Source: Frankiales bacterium
GTDB lineage: Bacteria; Actinomycetota; Actinomycetes; Mycobacteriales; Jatrophihabitantaceae
Assembly: GCA_025966315.1 (NCBI GenBank)
Contig: JAOPUZ010000044.1
Span: forward strand, 122,082-186,081
Reading direction: 5' to 3'
DNA length: 64,000 bases
This document shows, in pieces, positions 1 to 9,399 of this stretch. A program made the position numbers and the translations under genes. The notes beneath the pieces are model-generated. The model did not search any database and was not told where the DNA came from. It saw only the letters and a program-made list of their open reading frames with translations. Position 1 is the first letter of the stretch. Each line of letters starts with the position of its first letter.

Positions 1-591
1 CTGTTTGCCGTCGATGGCAACGCCCGGGGCCTGACCCGGACCCAGCTGTCCGTCCTCGACCTCACCCGCAAGCAGGCCCGCCTCGACTTCGTGGGCACGC
101 CGGCCCGGCTGGTGGGCACCGACGGAGGCGCGGCCGACGGGCTTTCCCGGACGCTGGATCTGGCCGCCGTCGCGTTGGCGGCCGAGCAGACCGGTGGCGC
201 TGAGAAGTGCCTGGAGATGGCGGTGGATTACGCCAAGACCCGCTACCAGTTCGGTCGTCCGATCGGCTCGTACCAGGCGATCACGCACAAGTGCGCGGAC
301 ATGCTGGCCCAGGTCGAGATGGCCAAGTCGGCTTACATGTACGCCGCTTCGGTGGCCGACCAGGGTGTCATTGCCGCGGACGAACTGAAGATCGCGGCCA
401 GCGTGGCCAAGGCCTTCTGCTCCGACGCGTACCTGTTCTGCGCCGGCGAGAACATCCAGATCCACGGCGGCATCGGCTTCACCTGGGAGCACGACGCGCA
501 CCTGTACTTCAAGCGCGCGAAGTCGTCCGAGCTGATGTTCGGCGACCCGCAGTACCACCGCAACCGGCTGGCCGGGCTGCTCGCACTCTGA
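1..591 (+). CDS. Acyl-CoA dehydrogenase, C-terminal part (5' end outside window)
   Basis: The reading frame is open from the first base, so this is the 3' end of a longer gene. The visible 196 residues match the all-alpha C-terminal domain of acyl-CoA dehydrogenases. They include the stretch around the signature RYQFGRPIGSYQAITHKCAD and, later, IQIHGGIGFTWEHDAHLYFKRA. The family oxidises acyl-CoA thioesters to 2-enoyl-CoA using FAD. It is followed after 58 bp by an acyl-CoA ligase and a second acyl-CoA dehydrogenase, so it is probably one half of a two-subunit dehydrogenase working in the same fatty-acid, sterol side-chain or aromatic-acid degradation route. The substrate cannot be read from the sequence. 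Confidence 0.9.
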   Translation: MFAVDGNARGLTRTQLSVLDLTRKQARLDFVGTPARLVGTDGGAADGLSRTLDLAAVALAAEQTGGAEKCLEMAVDYAKTRYQFGRPIGSYQAITHKCADMLAQVEMAKSAYMYAASVADQGVIAADELKIAASVAKAFCSDAYLFCAGENIQIHGGIGFTWEHDAHLYFKRAKSSELMFGDPQYHRNRLAGLLAL

Positions 592-649
592 CCGGCGTCA
601 CCGAACGAACCGATTTCATCTTCAACCGCAACAGGAAAGGCCATCGCTC

Positions 650-2359
650 ATGACCACTCGTGACGAGGCGATTGCCCAGCTCACGGCGCCCGGGGCACCG
701 TTCGAGCTGAGCGTCCAGGACATCCGCGGCGCCAAGATGAAGGCCTACGCGGTGGCGCCCTTCACCTTTGCCGACATGCTGCGGGCCAGCCGGCAGTACG
801 GCGACAAGGACTGGTTCATCTATCAGGACGAGCGGTACAGCTTCGAACAGAACTACCGGATCGCGTCGGGACTCGCGCACGAGCTGATCAACACCTACGG
901 CATCAAAAAGGGCGACCGGGTGGCGATCGCGCTGCGCAACTACCCCGAGTTCGTCTTCCTGTTCTGGGCCGTGACCAGCATCGGCGCCGTGCTGGTGCCG
1001 CTGAACGCCTGGTGGACCGCCGACGAACTCGCCTACGGCATCCAGGACAGCGGCGCGGTCTTCCTGGCCGCCGACCGCGAGCGGATCACCTCGCTCAAGG
1101 ATCGGCTGCCCGGCCTGGGCCTGCGCGGCGTGATCTCGATCCGTACGGATGAGGTCATCGACGGCGTCGACAAGTGGGACGACGTCAAGGCGCGCTTCGA
1201 CCCGAACGCCGAACTGCCGGACGTCGACCTCGACACCGACGACATGGCCACCATCCTGTACACCTCCGGCACGACCGGGCAGTCCCGCGGCGCCATCCAC
1301 ACCCACCGCAATCACGCGACGAATCTGCTCAACATGCGTCTGAACGGAGCGGCGGCGGTGTTGGTGGCCGGCGGCGATCCGTTCGCGGCCCCGAACCCGG
1401 ATGCGGTGCAGGGTGCGGCGCTGGCCAACATGCCGTTCTTCCACATCAGCCAGATGTCCTCGATTTACCTGACCAACGCCACCGGCAGCAAGCTCGTCTC
1501 GATGTACAAGTGGGATCCCGAAGTCGGACTGGACCTCATCGAGCAGGAGCGGATCAGCTCCTTCGGGGGTGTGCCCATGCAAATCAACGGTGTGTTCAAC
1601 TCGCCCACCTTGGAAAAGCGCGACCTGTCCAGCCTGGTGTCCTTCGGCTTCGCCGCGACGACCGCGCCGCCGGAACGGGTCAAGCGGGTCGAGACGCTGT
1701 TCGGCGGCCGGGTCACCGCGGGCACTGGCTACGGAATGACCGAGGCGACGTCGGCGGTCACCTTGATCGGCGGCCAGGAGTACTGGGATCACCCCGACAG
1801 CGTGGGCCGGGCCACCCCGGTGAACGAGATCAAGATCGTCGACGACGACGGCAACGAGGTACCCACCGGTCAGACCGGCGAGCTGTGGGTCCGCGGGCCG
1901 AACATCGTCCAGGGCTACTGGAACAAGCCGGAAGCCGACGCCCGCTCGTTCATCGACGGCTGGCACCGCAGCGGCGACGTCGCGCGGCTGGACGAGGAAG
2001 GCCGGGTCTACCTGGTCGACCGGATCAAGGACATCGTGATCCGCGCCGGGGAGAACGTGTTCTGCGGCGAGGTCGAGGCGGCGCTGTATGACCACCCGTC
2101 GGTGCACACCACCGCAGTGATCGGACTGCCGCACGAGGTGCTCGGCGAAGAGGTCGTCGCGGTAGTTCGCCTGCAGGACGGCGCGAGCACCACGGCCGCG
2201 GAACTGCAGGAGCACGTCGGCAAGAAACTGGCGTCGTTCAAGGTGCCCAGCACGATCATCTTCATCGACGAGGACGTGCCCCGTACCGCCACCGGCAAGG
2301 TGCTCAAGCGCGATCTGCGCGACCAGATGGCTAAATTGGAAGGCCGGTCAGCGAAATGA
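650..2359 (+). CDS. AMP-forming acyl-CoA ligase (class I adenylate-forming enzyme)
   Basis: This 569-residue enzyme should activate a carboxylic acid to its acyl-CoA via an acyl-adenylate. The P-loop-like motif YTSGTTGQSRGAIHTH lies near residues 203-218, the GYGMTEA adenylate motif near 360, and the hinge region DRIKDIVIRAGENVFCGEVE near 460. The C-terminal catalytic lysine sits in TATGKVLKR near 549. All family landmarks are intact and the length is typical. The stop overlaps the next start (ATGA at 2356-2359), so it is translationally coupled to the acyl-CoA dehydrogenase behind it. Neighbouring dehydrogenase and crotonase genes support a role in beta-oxidation-like catabolism; the specific acid is unknown. 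Confidence 0.93.
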   Translation: MTTRDEAIAQLTAPGAPFELSVQDIRGAKMKAYAVAPFTFADMLRASRQYGDKDWFIYQDERYSFEQNYRIASGLAHELINTYGIKKGDRVAIALRNYPEFVFLFWAVTSIGAVLVPLNAWWTADELAYGIQDSGAVFLAADRERITSLKDRLPGLGLRGVISIRTDEVIDGVDKWDDVKARFDPNAELPDVDLDTDDMATILYTSGTTGQSRGAIHTHRNHATNLLNMRLNGAAAVLVAGGDPFAAPNPDAVQGAALANMPFFHISQMSSIYLTNATGSKLVSMYKWDPEVGLDLIEQERISSFGGVPMQINGVFNSPTLEKRDLSSLVSFGFAATTAPPERVKRVETLFGGRVTAGTGYGMTEATSAVTLIGGQEYWDHPDSVGRATPVNEIKIVDDDGNEVPTGQTGELWVRGPNIVQGYWNKPEADARSFIDGWHRSGDVARLDEEGRVYLVDRIKDIVIRAGENVFCGEVEAALYDHPSVHTTAVIGLPHEVLGEEVVAVVRLQDGASTTAAELQEHVGKKLASFKVPSTIIFIDEDVPRTATGKVLKRDLRDQMAKLEGRSAK

Positions 2360-3570
2360 CGAACCCCGCCAGCTTGGACGATGCGGCCATCGAGGCCCTG
2401 CTCAAGGGCAAGCTCGATGAATTGCTGGACGGCGAGGACTTCGCCGACCCGAAGGCGTTCTGGGGCAAGCAGTTCGACCTCGGGCTGTCCCGGGTGTACT
2501 TCGCCTCAGGCCACGGTGGACTGAAGCTCGATCCGTCCTGGCAGCAGTTGGTCGACGACCGGCTCAAGGCGGCCGGCGCACCCAGCAATCGCGTGATCAA
2601 CGGCATCGGCCTGGGCTTCGCGGCCCCGACGATCGAGGCGTGGGGGACCGAGGAGCAGAAGCGGCGGTACCTGCGTCCGATGTTCACCACCGACGAGATC
2701 TGGTGCCAGCTGTTCAGCGAGCCGGGCGCCGGATCGGACCTGGCCGGTCTGGCCACCCGCGCGGTGAAGGACGGCGACGAGTGGGTCGTGAACGGCCAGA
2801 AGGTGTGGACGTCGCTGGCTCACCAGTCCGACCAGGCCATGCTGGTGGCCAGAACTGATCCGAACGCGCCTAAACACAAGGGTCTTTCCTACTTTGTGGT
2901 CGACATCCATGCGCCCGGGGTGGACGTCCGGCCGCTGCGCCAGATGACCGGCGAGGCCGAGTTCAACGAGGTGTACCTGACCGACGTGCGGTTGCCCGAC
3001 AGCTCCCGGATCGGCGAGCTGGGCACCGGTTGGAAGGTGTCCATGACGACGCTGGCCAACGAGCGCCAGACCTGGGTCAACCCTGACATCCCGCGTGGCG
3101 CCGGCTTCATCGGCGCGGCCGTGCAGACCTGGCGCGATCAGGGCCACACCGACCCGGCCCGTCGCAACGACCTGGTGAAGCTGTGGATCAAGGCCGAGGT
3201 GTACCGGCTCAACAGCATGCGGGCCGCGCAGGCGATCACCGCCGACGGCCCGGGTCCGGAAGGCTCGATCGGCAAGGTTGTGTCGGCCGAGCTGAACAAG
3301 GAGATCTCGTCCTTCGCGATGAACTTGCTGGGCGGGGAAGGCCTTACATACTCGGGCTACGACGTCGGAGGCGTGAAGGCGTCCCGGCACTCGGACGGGC
3401 CGTTCTCGCTGGTGGACGTGCAGCGGTCATTCCTGCGGGCGCGGGCCAACTCGATCGAGGCCGGCTCCACCGAGATCAACAAGAACATCCTGGCCGAGCG
3501 GATTCTCGGGCTGCCCGGCGACGTCAAGATCGACCGCAACACGCCCTGGAACGAACTCAAACGCAACTGA
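2356..3570 (+). CDS. Acyl-CoA dehydrogenase, full length
   Basis: This 404-residue FAD enzyme has the middle-domain signature WCQLFSEPGAGSDLAGLATRA (residues about 116-136) and the C-terminal flavin-contact segment IEAGSTEINKNILAERILGLP. These identify the acyl-CoA dehydrogenase superfamily. The start overlaps the stop of the upstream ligase by 4 bp. With the partial acyl-CoA dehydrogenase at the window edge it may form a heteromeric enzyme, as paired acyl-CoA dehydrogenase genes often do in actinobacterial sterol and side-chain degradation; that pairing is inference. A stretch of 51 bp carrying an SD-like GAGAG separates it from the crotonase gene. Confidence 0.93.
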   Translation: MTNPASLDDAAIEALLKGKLDELLDGEDFADPKAFWGKQFDLGLSRVYFASGHGGLKLDPSWQQLVDDRLKAAGAPSNRVINGIGLGFAAPTIEAWGTEEQKRRYLRPMFTTDEIWCQLFSEPGAGSDLAGLATRAVKDGDEWVVNGQKVWTSLAHQSDQAMLVARTDPNAPKHKGLSYFVVDIHAPGVDVRPLRQMTGEAEFNEVYLTDVRLPDSSRIGELGTGWKVSMTTLANERQTWVNPDIPRGAGFIGAAVQTWRDQGHTDPARRNDLVKLWIKAEVYRLNSMRAAQAITADGPGPEGSIGKVVSAELNKEISSFAMNLLGGEGLTYSGYDVGGVKASRHSDGPFSLVDVQRSFLRARANSIEAGSTEINKNILAERILGLPGDVKIDRNTPWNELKRN

Positions 3571-3621
3571 GCCACGGTCCGGCAACGCACCGCACCGAAA
3601 TCGCCTAACAGAGAGCAGCGC

Positions 3622-4545
3622 ATGTCGAACAGCGTGTACGACAAGGAATACGAGTTCCTGCTCGTAGACAAGGTGGGCACCGACGGCCGCGTCGGCCGCC
3701 TCACCCTGAACCGTCCGGACAAGATGAATGCGCTGAGCCAGGGTCTGTTGTTCGAGCTGAACGACGCGCTGCACCGCCTCGAGGCCGATTACGAGACTCG
3801 CGTGATCATTCTTCGAGGCGCGGGACGGACTTTCAGCGCCGGCTACGACCTGACGCCGGCTCGTGGCGAGGGCGCGGACGCGGTCATCGCCGACCACAAG
3901 ATGGTCGACGATCAGGGTCGCCGGCTGGTGATGGGTATCCGGACGGGTATGCAGCAGATCACCGACATCCACATGTACTTCTGGAACATGGCCAAAGTGA
4001 CCATCGCGCAGATTCACGGTTACGCGCTGGCCGGTGGCTGCGAGCTGGCCATGATGGCCGACCTGGTCGTGGCTGCTGACGATGCCCAGCTCGGGCACCC
4101 GGGCAACCGGTTCGGCACGTCGCGCACCGGTGTCATCTGGCCCCTGGTGATGGGCATGCGGGCGACGAAAGAGCTGTACTACACGGGCTCATCGGTATCG
4201 GGTGAGCGAGCTGAGGAACTAGGCATGATCAACCATGCCTGGCCGAAGGACGAGCTTGAGGAACGCACCATCGATTACGCCGACAACCTGGCCAACCTCA
4301 CCTCCGATCACCTGGCCGCCTTGAAGCAGAACATGAATCGCTTCTACGAGAACATGGGCATCTACTCCTCCGTGCGCAGCTCGACCGAGTACGACGCCTT
4401 CTCGGCCTTCACCGGACAGGCCTACGCCTGGCAGGACAAGATGGCTGAAGCGAAGGAATCGGGCGAGGGTCTCAAGGCCGCGCTGGCTTGGCGCGACGGT
4501 CCGTACAACGACTACCGGGCGCGCAACCAGAAAGCCAAGGACTGA
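3622..4545 (+). CDS. Enoyl-CoA hydratase/isomerase family protein (crotonase fold)
   Basis: This is a 307-residue crotonase. Oxyanion-hole segments are visible as RTFSAGYDLTP (about residues 72-82) and HGYALAGGCELAMMADLVVAA (about 133-153). The usual second catalytic acid position after LGHPG is not a clean match to the classic hydratase glutamate pair. It could therefore be a hydratase, an isomerase or another crotonase chemistry. Its position as the fourth acyl-CoA gene of the run fits hydration of the enoyl-CoA made by the dehydrogenases. The next gene is convergent, so the operon ends here. Confidence 0.9.
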   Translation: MSNSVYDKEYEFLLVDKVGTDGRVGRLTLNRPDKMNALSQGLLFELNDALHRLEADYETRVIILRGAGRTFSAGYDLTPARGEGADAVIADHKMVDDQGRRLVMGIRTGMQQITDIHMYFWNMAKVTIAQIHGYALAGGCELAMMADLVVAADDAQLGHPGNRFGTSRTGVIWPLVMGMRATKELYYTGSSVSGERAEELGMINHAWPKDELEERTIDYADNLANLTSDHLAALKQNMNRFYENMGIYSSVRSSTEYDAFSAFTGQAYAWQDKMAEAKESGEGLKAALAWRDGPYNDYRARNQKAKD

Positions 4546-4560
4546 CCTTTGATCGTCTTG

Positions 4561-5208
4561 TCAGTCGTTGATCAGCGTGACGCCAGTGAGAGCCTGCAGT
4601 TCTCGCAAGGCGTCGCGCGGGTCGGCGACCTTGATCGTCGTGATACCCATGGCGCGGGCCGCTTTGAGGTTCACCCCCAGATCGTCGAGGAAGGCCAAGC
4701 CGGCCGCGTCGACGCCCAGGCGCGCCATCACCAGTTCGTAGAAGGCGGGTTCCGGTTTGCGGACGCCTTCGACCGCCGATTGCACGACGACATCGAAGCG
4801 GGCGACCAGGTCCGCGATCACCGGGTCGCTGACGTCCAGCGGGCTGAAGTTGTTGGTTCCGGCCGCGGTACGCAATCCCGACTCACGCAGGCGGGACACA
4901 GCGCGCAGCATCTCGGGTCGGATCGGGCCGGCCAGCGCATCAAGGATCGCGGCACCGTCCACGACGTGGCCGTGCACCAGCGCCTCGGCCTCGAACAAGG
5001 CTCGGAAGCCGGCCGCGTCGACCTGCGCGCGTTCGTAACGCGCCCACGCGTTGTCGTCCGGATTCTGGGTGTTGAGCCAGCCGACGATGCCCGGCGGCAG
5101 CCCCGCGGTCGTCTCGTACCGGCTGAGCCCGACCAGCGGGCTTTCCCAGATGACACCGCCGAGATCGAACAGGACAGCTTTTATCTGACCGATGGGACCG
5201 ATGGGCAT
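4561..5208 (-). CDS. HAD-superfamily hydrolase (subfamily IA-like)
   Basis: The 215-residue protein opens with the HAD motif I region IKAVLFDLGGVIWE, with the nucleophile aspartate in FDLGG. Motif II is TNN (AAGTNNFSP, near 117-125). Motif III lysine is in EGVRKPEPAFYELV, and the acidic motif IV is AFLDDLGVNLKAA. This is the arrangement of small phosphatase/dehalogenase-like HAD enzymes, of the DLGGV type also seen in the N-domain of epoxide hydrolases. The substrate is unknown. It is convergent with the crotonase gene (15-bp gap) and divergent from the VOC gene at 5286. Confidence 0.88.
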   Translation of the reverse strand: MPIGPIGQIKAVLFDLGGVIWESPLVGLSRYETTAGLPPGIVGWLNTQNPDDNAWARYERAQVDAAGFRALFEAEALVHGHVVDGAAILDALAGPIRPEMLRAVSRLRESGLRTAAGTNNFSPLDVSDPVIADLVARFDVVVQSAVEGVRKPEPAFYELVMARLGVDAAGLAFLDDLGVNLKAARAMGITTIKVADPRDALRELQALTGVTLIND

Positions 5209-5285
5209 GGCTGGAGATTACCCGTCGCCACCGGCGGGCGGCCGCGCGTCGGCGACTTCGACCGCGCCCGACGGAAGGAACGCGC

Positions 5286-5819
5286 GTGAGTTCGGCCATC
5301 GGCGATCAGTCGATTCCGGAGCTGAGTGGGCTCGGTGAGGTTCGCTTCGACCACGTCGCGATTGCCGCGCCCCGGCTGCGCGACATCCTGTCGCTGTGGG
5401 TCGACGGGTTGGGCGGTCAATTTCTGTACGGCGCGGACAACCACGCCGTGGGTTGGCGGCTGGCCCGGCTTGCTTTCGACGGGCTGCCGTTCGTCGAGCT
5501 GATGGAGCCGCTGCAGGGCTCGACGTTCTTCGACAAGTTCTTCGCCCGCAACCCCAATGGCGGCATGCATCACGTGACGTTCATCGTGCCCGACCTGCCG
5601 GCCGCCAACAAGCGACTGATCGCGGCCGGGTACGAACCGTTCGGTTTCCGCGACAACGACCCGCACTGGCAGGAACTGTTCGTGCATCCGGCCAAGGCGC
5701 ACGGCGTGCTGCTGCAGGTCGGGTCGCGCGACTTCGAACATTCGCCGACCCCTGCCCACACGCCCGAACAAGTGCTGGCCGGCAACGGTTTCCGCGGGGA
5801 CGGCGTCCCCTCACCCTGA
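5286..5819 (+). CDS. VOC (glyoxalase/bleomycin-resistance/dioxygenase) family protein
   Basis: The 177-residue protein starts with GTG 5 bp after an AAGGAA Shine-Dalgarno-like stretch. It has the VOC pattern: FDHVAIAAPRLRDILSLWVDGLGGQFLYG at the N-terminus and GGMHHVTFIVPDLPAANKRLIAAGY in the second half-module, with possible metal ligands His in FDHV and HHVTF. VOC proteins include epimerases such as methylmalonyl-CoA epimerase, lyases and dioxygenases. The acyl-CoA setting makes a CoA-thioester epimerase or lyase plausible but not proven. The ABC transporter gene begins 62 bp downstream. Confidence 0.83.
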   Translation: MSSAIGDQSIPELSGLGEVRFDHVAIAAPRLRDILSLWVDGLGGQFLYGADNHAVGWRLARLAFDGLPFVELMEPLQGSTFFDKFFARNPNGGMHHVTFIVPDLPAANKRLIAAGYEPFGFRDNDPHWQELFVHPAKAHGVLLQVGSRDFEHSPTPAHTPEQVLAGNGFRGDGVPSP

Positions 5820-5881
5820 TCCAGCCGGCATCGAAAACGATCGAGCCATAACCGCACTACTCACCCGCAAAGGATGACCCC

Positions 5882-8665
5882 ATGTCGACCGTCCTGCTGT
5901 TCGCCATTCTCGGCGCAGGCACCGGTGCCGCGTATGCCCTTGTGTCCATGGGGATTGTGCTGGTCTATCGAGGCTCTGGCGTGCTCAACTTCGCCGGTGG
6001 CGCGATGGGCATGGTCGGTACGTTCGCGTACTGGCAGCTGCACGACAACCTGCATTGGCCGTTGCTGCTGGCGATGATCGCCGGCCTCATCGCGTCCGGA
6101 TTGCTGGGCTATATCGCTTACCTGCTGACCAAGCCGCTGGCCAATGCCAGCCAGCTGATCCGGGTCGTGCTGACGCTGTCGCTGCTGGTCGTCCTGCAGG
6201 GTGCGGTCGGCCTGCACTGGCGTTCGGACTCGAACTATTCGGCGAAGTCGTTCCTGCCCACCGACTCGGTGAAACTGGCGGGGTTCGGCGTCGGCGTGGA
6301 CCGTTTCATCGTGATCGGCACGGCGTTCGTGCTCACCGCGGTGATCTGGGCGGTATACAAGTACACCCGGTTCGGGCTGGCCACCACGGGTGTCTCGGAG
6401 AATGCGGACGCGCTGGCCACCCTGGGCTGGTCACCGAATCAGGTCGCCGCCGTCAACTGGGTGCTGGGCGCGGTGCTCAGCGGGTTCTCGGGCATCCTGC
6501 TTGCCCCGACCCTGGGCGTCTCGATCGCGTTGGCCACCTCGCTGCTGCTGCCCGCTCTGGCGGCAGCGGTGATCGGCAACCTGAGCTCGTTCCCGTTGAC
6601 CCTGCTGGGCGGGCTGATCATCGGCATCCTGCAGTCGGAACTGCAGAAGTACGTCCACCTCACCGGCGTGGGATCGGGTATCGGCACCATCGTCCCGTTC
6701 GTGGTCATCCTGCTCGTCGTAGTGGCTCGCGGTCGCGGCCTGCCGTTGCGGAGCTACCTGCACGAGCGGCTGCCCAAGGTCACCACGGGTGAGATTCGCT
6801 GGCGCCGGATCGGCGTGTACTTCATCATCGGCGTCGTGGTGCTGCTCTTCCTGCCCACGGACTGGGTGCAGGCCTTCACCGCGTTGATCACCGCGGCCGT
6901 GGTGTTGCTGTCGATCGTGATGGTTACCGGTCTGGGCGGGCAGATCTCGCTCACCCAATGGGCGCTGGCCGGGGTCGGCGCGTTGGCGGCCGGGCAGTTG
7001 ATCGTGCACGGTGTGCCGACGATCCCGGCGATGGTCATCGGCGCCTTGGCGGTATTGCCGGTCGGGGCCATCATCGGACTGGCCGCACTGCGCGCCCGCG
7101 GCATGAGTTTGGCCATTGCCACCCTGGCTTTCAACGTCTGCATCGTGACGTTGCTGCTGTCCAACAGCAAGGCCACCGGCGGCTTCACCGGACTGGCCGT
7201 CGGCGGGGTGAACCTGTTCGGCTTCAGCCTGGACGCGACGTTCAACCCACGCCGGTACGCCATCTTCACCCTGATCGTTTTCATCGCGCTGTGCCTGGGC
7301 ATTCTCAACCTGCGGCGCGGCCGGGCCGGTCGGCGGTTGCTGGCGGTGCGGGCCAACGAGCGGGCCGCGACCGCGCTGGGCATCAGCGTCAAGGGCGCGA
7401 AACTGGCGGCCTTCTGCTTCGGTTCGGTCATCGCCGGCCTGGGCGGGATCCTGACCATGATGACGTTCCCGGTGGCGCTGTTCAGCCAGTTCGACAGCTT
7501 CACCTCGATCCAGTTGGTGTCCAACTCGGTACTGGGCGGTGTGGGTTACGTGCTCGGGCCGTTCCTGGGCGCGATGGGCCAAGCCGGCGGGCCGTTCACC
7601 AAGCTCATCAACTACATCCCGGGTGGCAACAACACACTGGTGACGTTGATCTTCGGTGTCTTCACGCTGATCATCATCACGCAGGCCCCGGATGGCTTCA
7701 CGCCTTTGCAGCATGAGTCGAACGAGACCAACAAGCGCCTGCTGCGCCGGTTGTTCCGCCGTCCGGCCCCGACGCCGAAGGTGGTCGACCCGAGTGCGTT
7801 CCTGGCCGCGGGTCGCGCGGAATCGGCCGGCCCGATCACGGCGGAGCAGACCGAACTGGTGGTCACCGACGCGAAGGTGGTCTTCGGGGTGGTCACGGCC
7901 GTTAACGACGTGAGTTTCACGCTGCGGTCCGGCACGATTCTCGGCATTATCGGCCCGAACGGGGCGGGCAAGACGACGCTGATCGACGCGATCACCGGGT
8001 TCGTCTCGCTGCGGGCGGGCTCGATGTTGCTCAACGGAGGCGAGATTGCCCATTCCTCGCCGAAGGAACGCGCCCGGCTGGGCCTGGCCCGGTCGTTCCA
8101 GTCGCTGGAACTGTTCGAGGACATGACCGTGCTGGAAAACTTACTGGCCGCCAGTGACCGGCGCGATTGGCTGTCGTGGCTGCGCGACATCTTCTACCCG
8201 GGCAGCCGGCGGCTGTCGCCGACCGCCAGCCTCGCGGTCGAGGAACTGGGTCTCACCGATTCGCTGCTGAAGTTCCCGGGCGAGCTGTCCTACGGCACCC
8301 GCCGGCTGGTGGCCATCGCACGGGCGGTGGCGTCCGGCCCCCGGATCCTGCTGCTGGACGAACCGGCCGCCGGCCTGGACGAGCAGCAGCGCGTCGAGCT
8401 GGCTTCGGTGGTTCGGCGGCTGGCGCACGACTGGAACCTCGCGGTGCTGCTGATCGAGCACGACGTGGCGTTGGTGTCGTCGCTGTCGGACGAAATGCTC
8501 GCGCTGGACTTCGGCAAGACAATCGCCTACGGCACGCCGGACGAGGTACGGGGACACCCGGCCGTCATCTCCGCCTACCTGGGTGGCAGTGACGAAACAG
8601 GTCAGGAGACCGCGGACGAGCCGGCCATGGTTGGTTCGGCCGGGGAAGAGCAGGGGACATCATGA
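5882..8665 (+). CDS. Fused branched-chain amino acid-type ABC importer: LivH-LivM-LivG in one chain
   Basis: This 927-residue protein fuses three subunits that are normally separate. Residues about 1-290 are a LivH-type permease, with the opening helix MSTVLLFAILGAGTGAAYAL and the LVYRGSGVLNFAGGAMGM motif. Residues about 305-600 are a LivM-type permease. Residues about 655-905 are a LivG-type ATPase with Walker A GPNGAGKTT (691-699), a variant signature LSYGTRRLVAIARA (about 801) and Walker B ILLLDEPAAGLD (about 822-833). The signature has SYGTR where most ATPases have SGGQ, as LivG proteins often do. LivF follows with a 4-bp overlap. No periplasmic-type binding protein (LivJ/K) gene is present in the window. 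The substrate could be an amino acid, amide, urea or an organic acid feeding the adjacent acyl-CoA pathway. Confidence 0.92.
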   Translation: MSTVLLFAILGAGTGAAYALVSMGIVLVYRGSGVLNFAGGAMGMVGTFAYWQLHDNLHWPLLLAMIAGLIASGLLGYIAYLLTKPLANASQLIRVVLTLSLLVVLQGAVGLHWRSDSNYSAKSFLPTDSVKLAGFGVGVDRFIVIGTAFVLTAVIWAVYKYTRFGLATTGVSENADALATLGWSPNQVAAVNWVLGAVLSGFSGILLAPTLGVSIALATSLLLPALAAAVIGNLSSFPLTLLGGLIIGILQSELQKYVHLTGVGSGIGTIVPFVVILLVVVARGRGLPLRSYLHERLPKVTTGEIRWRRIGVYFIIGVVVLLFLPTDWVQAFTALITAAVVLLSIVMVTGLGGQISLTQWALAGVGALAAGQLIVHGVPTIPAMVIGALAVLPVGAIIGLAALRARGMSLAIATLAFNVCIVTLLLSNSKATGGFTGLAVGGVNLFGFSLDATFNPRRYAIFTLIVFIALCLGILNLRRGRAGRRLLAVRANERAATALGISVKGAKLAAFCFGSVIAGLGGILTMMTFPVALFSQFDSFTSIQLVSNSVLGGVGYVLGPFLGAMGQAGGPFTKLINYIPGGNNTLVTLIFGVFTLIIITQAPDGFTPLQHESNETNKRLLRRLFRRPAPTPKVVDPSAFLAAGRAESAGPITAEQTELVVTDAKVVFGVVTAVNDVSFTLRSGTILGIIGPNGAGKTTLIDAITGFVSLRAGSMLLNGGEIAHSSPKERARLGLARSFQSLELFEDMTVLENLLAASDRRDWLSWLRDIFYPGSRRLSPTASLAVEELGLTDSLLKFPGELSYGTRRLVAIARAVASGPRILLLDEPAAGLDEQQRVELASVVRRLAHDWNLAVLLIEHDVALVSSLSDEMLALDFGKTIAYGTPDEVRGHPAVISAYLGGSDETGQETADEPAMVGSAGEEQGTS

Positions 8666-9399
8666 GTGAGCAAAACGGAGTTGCTACCCGGGCCGTGAGC
8701 ACGAATGGCGCGCACCCAGCAGGCCATACTGTGCTGGCTGCCCGCGACCTGTCGTCCGGCTATCAGGGCGTACCGGCCATCCGTGAGGTCAATGCGGAGT
8801 TGCGGACCGGCGAAATCGTGTTGCTGGCCGGGCCGAATGGGGCCGGTAAGTCGACCACGGTCATGACCTTGGCCGGCGCCATCAAGCCGATCGAGGGCTC
8901 GGTCCAGGTGGACGGTTCGGATACTCACCTGCCGTTGTACCAGCGCACCCGGGGCAGCCTGGGCGTCATCACCGAGAAACGGGCGATCTTCAATGCCCTT
9001 ACGGTCCGGGACAATCTTCGCCTGGGCCGCGGTTCGGTCGACAAGGCGCTGGAGCTCTTCCCGGAGCTGGAGAAGCGGATCAAGGTCCGGGCCGGGCTGC
9101 TGTCCGGTGGCGAGCAGCAGATGCTGTCGCTGGCCCGGGTGCTGGCCGCCAAGCCCAAGGTGATCCTAGCCGACGAGCTTTCGCTGGGACTGGCGCCGAT
9201 CATCGTCAAGCGATTGCTGTCGGCCTTGCGGGCCGCCGCCGACGCCGGGGCGGCGGTACTGCTGGTCGAGCAACACGTGCAGATGGCCATGGATTACGTC
9301 GATCGCGGCTACTTCATGAGCCGTGGACGGGTTGGTCTCGAAGGCGACGTCGCAACGTTGCGCAAGAGTTCGGACCGTATCCAGGAGCTCTACCTCTAG
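8662..9399 (+). CDS. livF: Branched-chain amino acid-type ABC transporter ATPase (LivF)
   Basis: This 245-residue ATP-binding subunit carries Walker A GPNGAGKST (residues 57-65), signature LLSGGEQQMLSLARV and Walker B VILADELSLGLAP. That is the LivF form, with ADELSLGLAP instead of LLDEP. It begins inside the last codons of the fused LivHMG gene (ATGA), so both ATPase halves are made together. It is expected to form a heterodimer with the LivG domain on the cytoplasmic face. It is the last gene of the transporter operon; degenerate sequence follows. Confidence 0.93.
   Translation: MSEQNGVATRAVSTNGAHPAGHTVLAARDLSSGYQGVPAIREVNAELRTGEIVLLAGPNGAGKSTTVMTLAGAIKPIEGSVQVDGSDTHLPLYQRTRGSLGVITEKRAIFNALTVRDNLRLGRGSVDKALELFPELEKRIKVRAGLLSGGEQQMLSLARVLAAKPKVILADELSLGLAPIIVKRLLSALRAAADAGAAVLLVEQHVQMAMDYVDRGYFMSRGRVGLEGDVATLRKSSDRIQELYL

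Noticed and set aside
6431..8053. 540-residue minus-strand open frame opposite the fused ABC gene
   Set aside because: It is a Gln/Arg/Asp/His-rich antisense shadow of a well-supported transporter.
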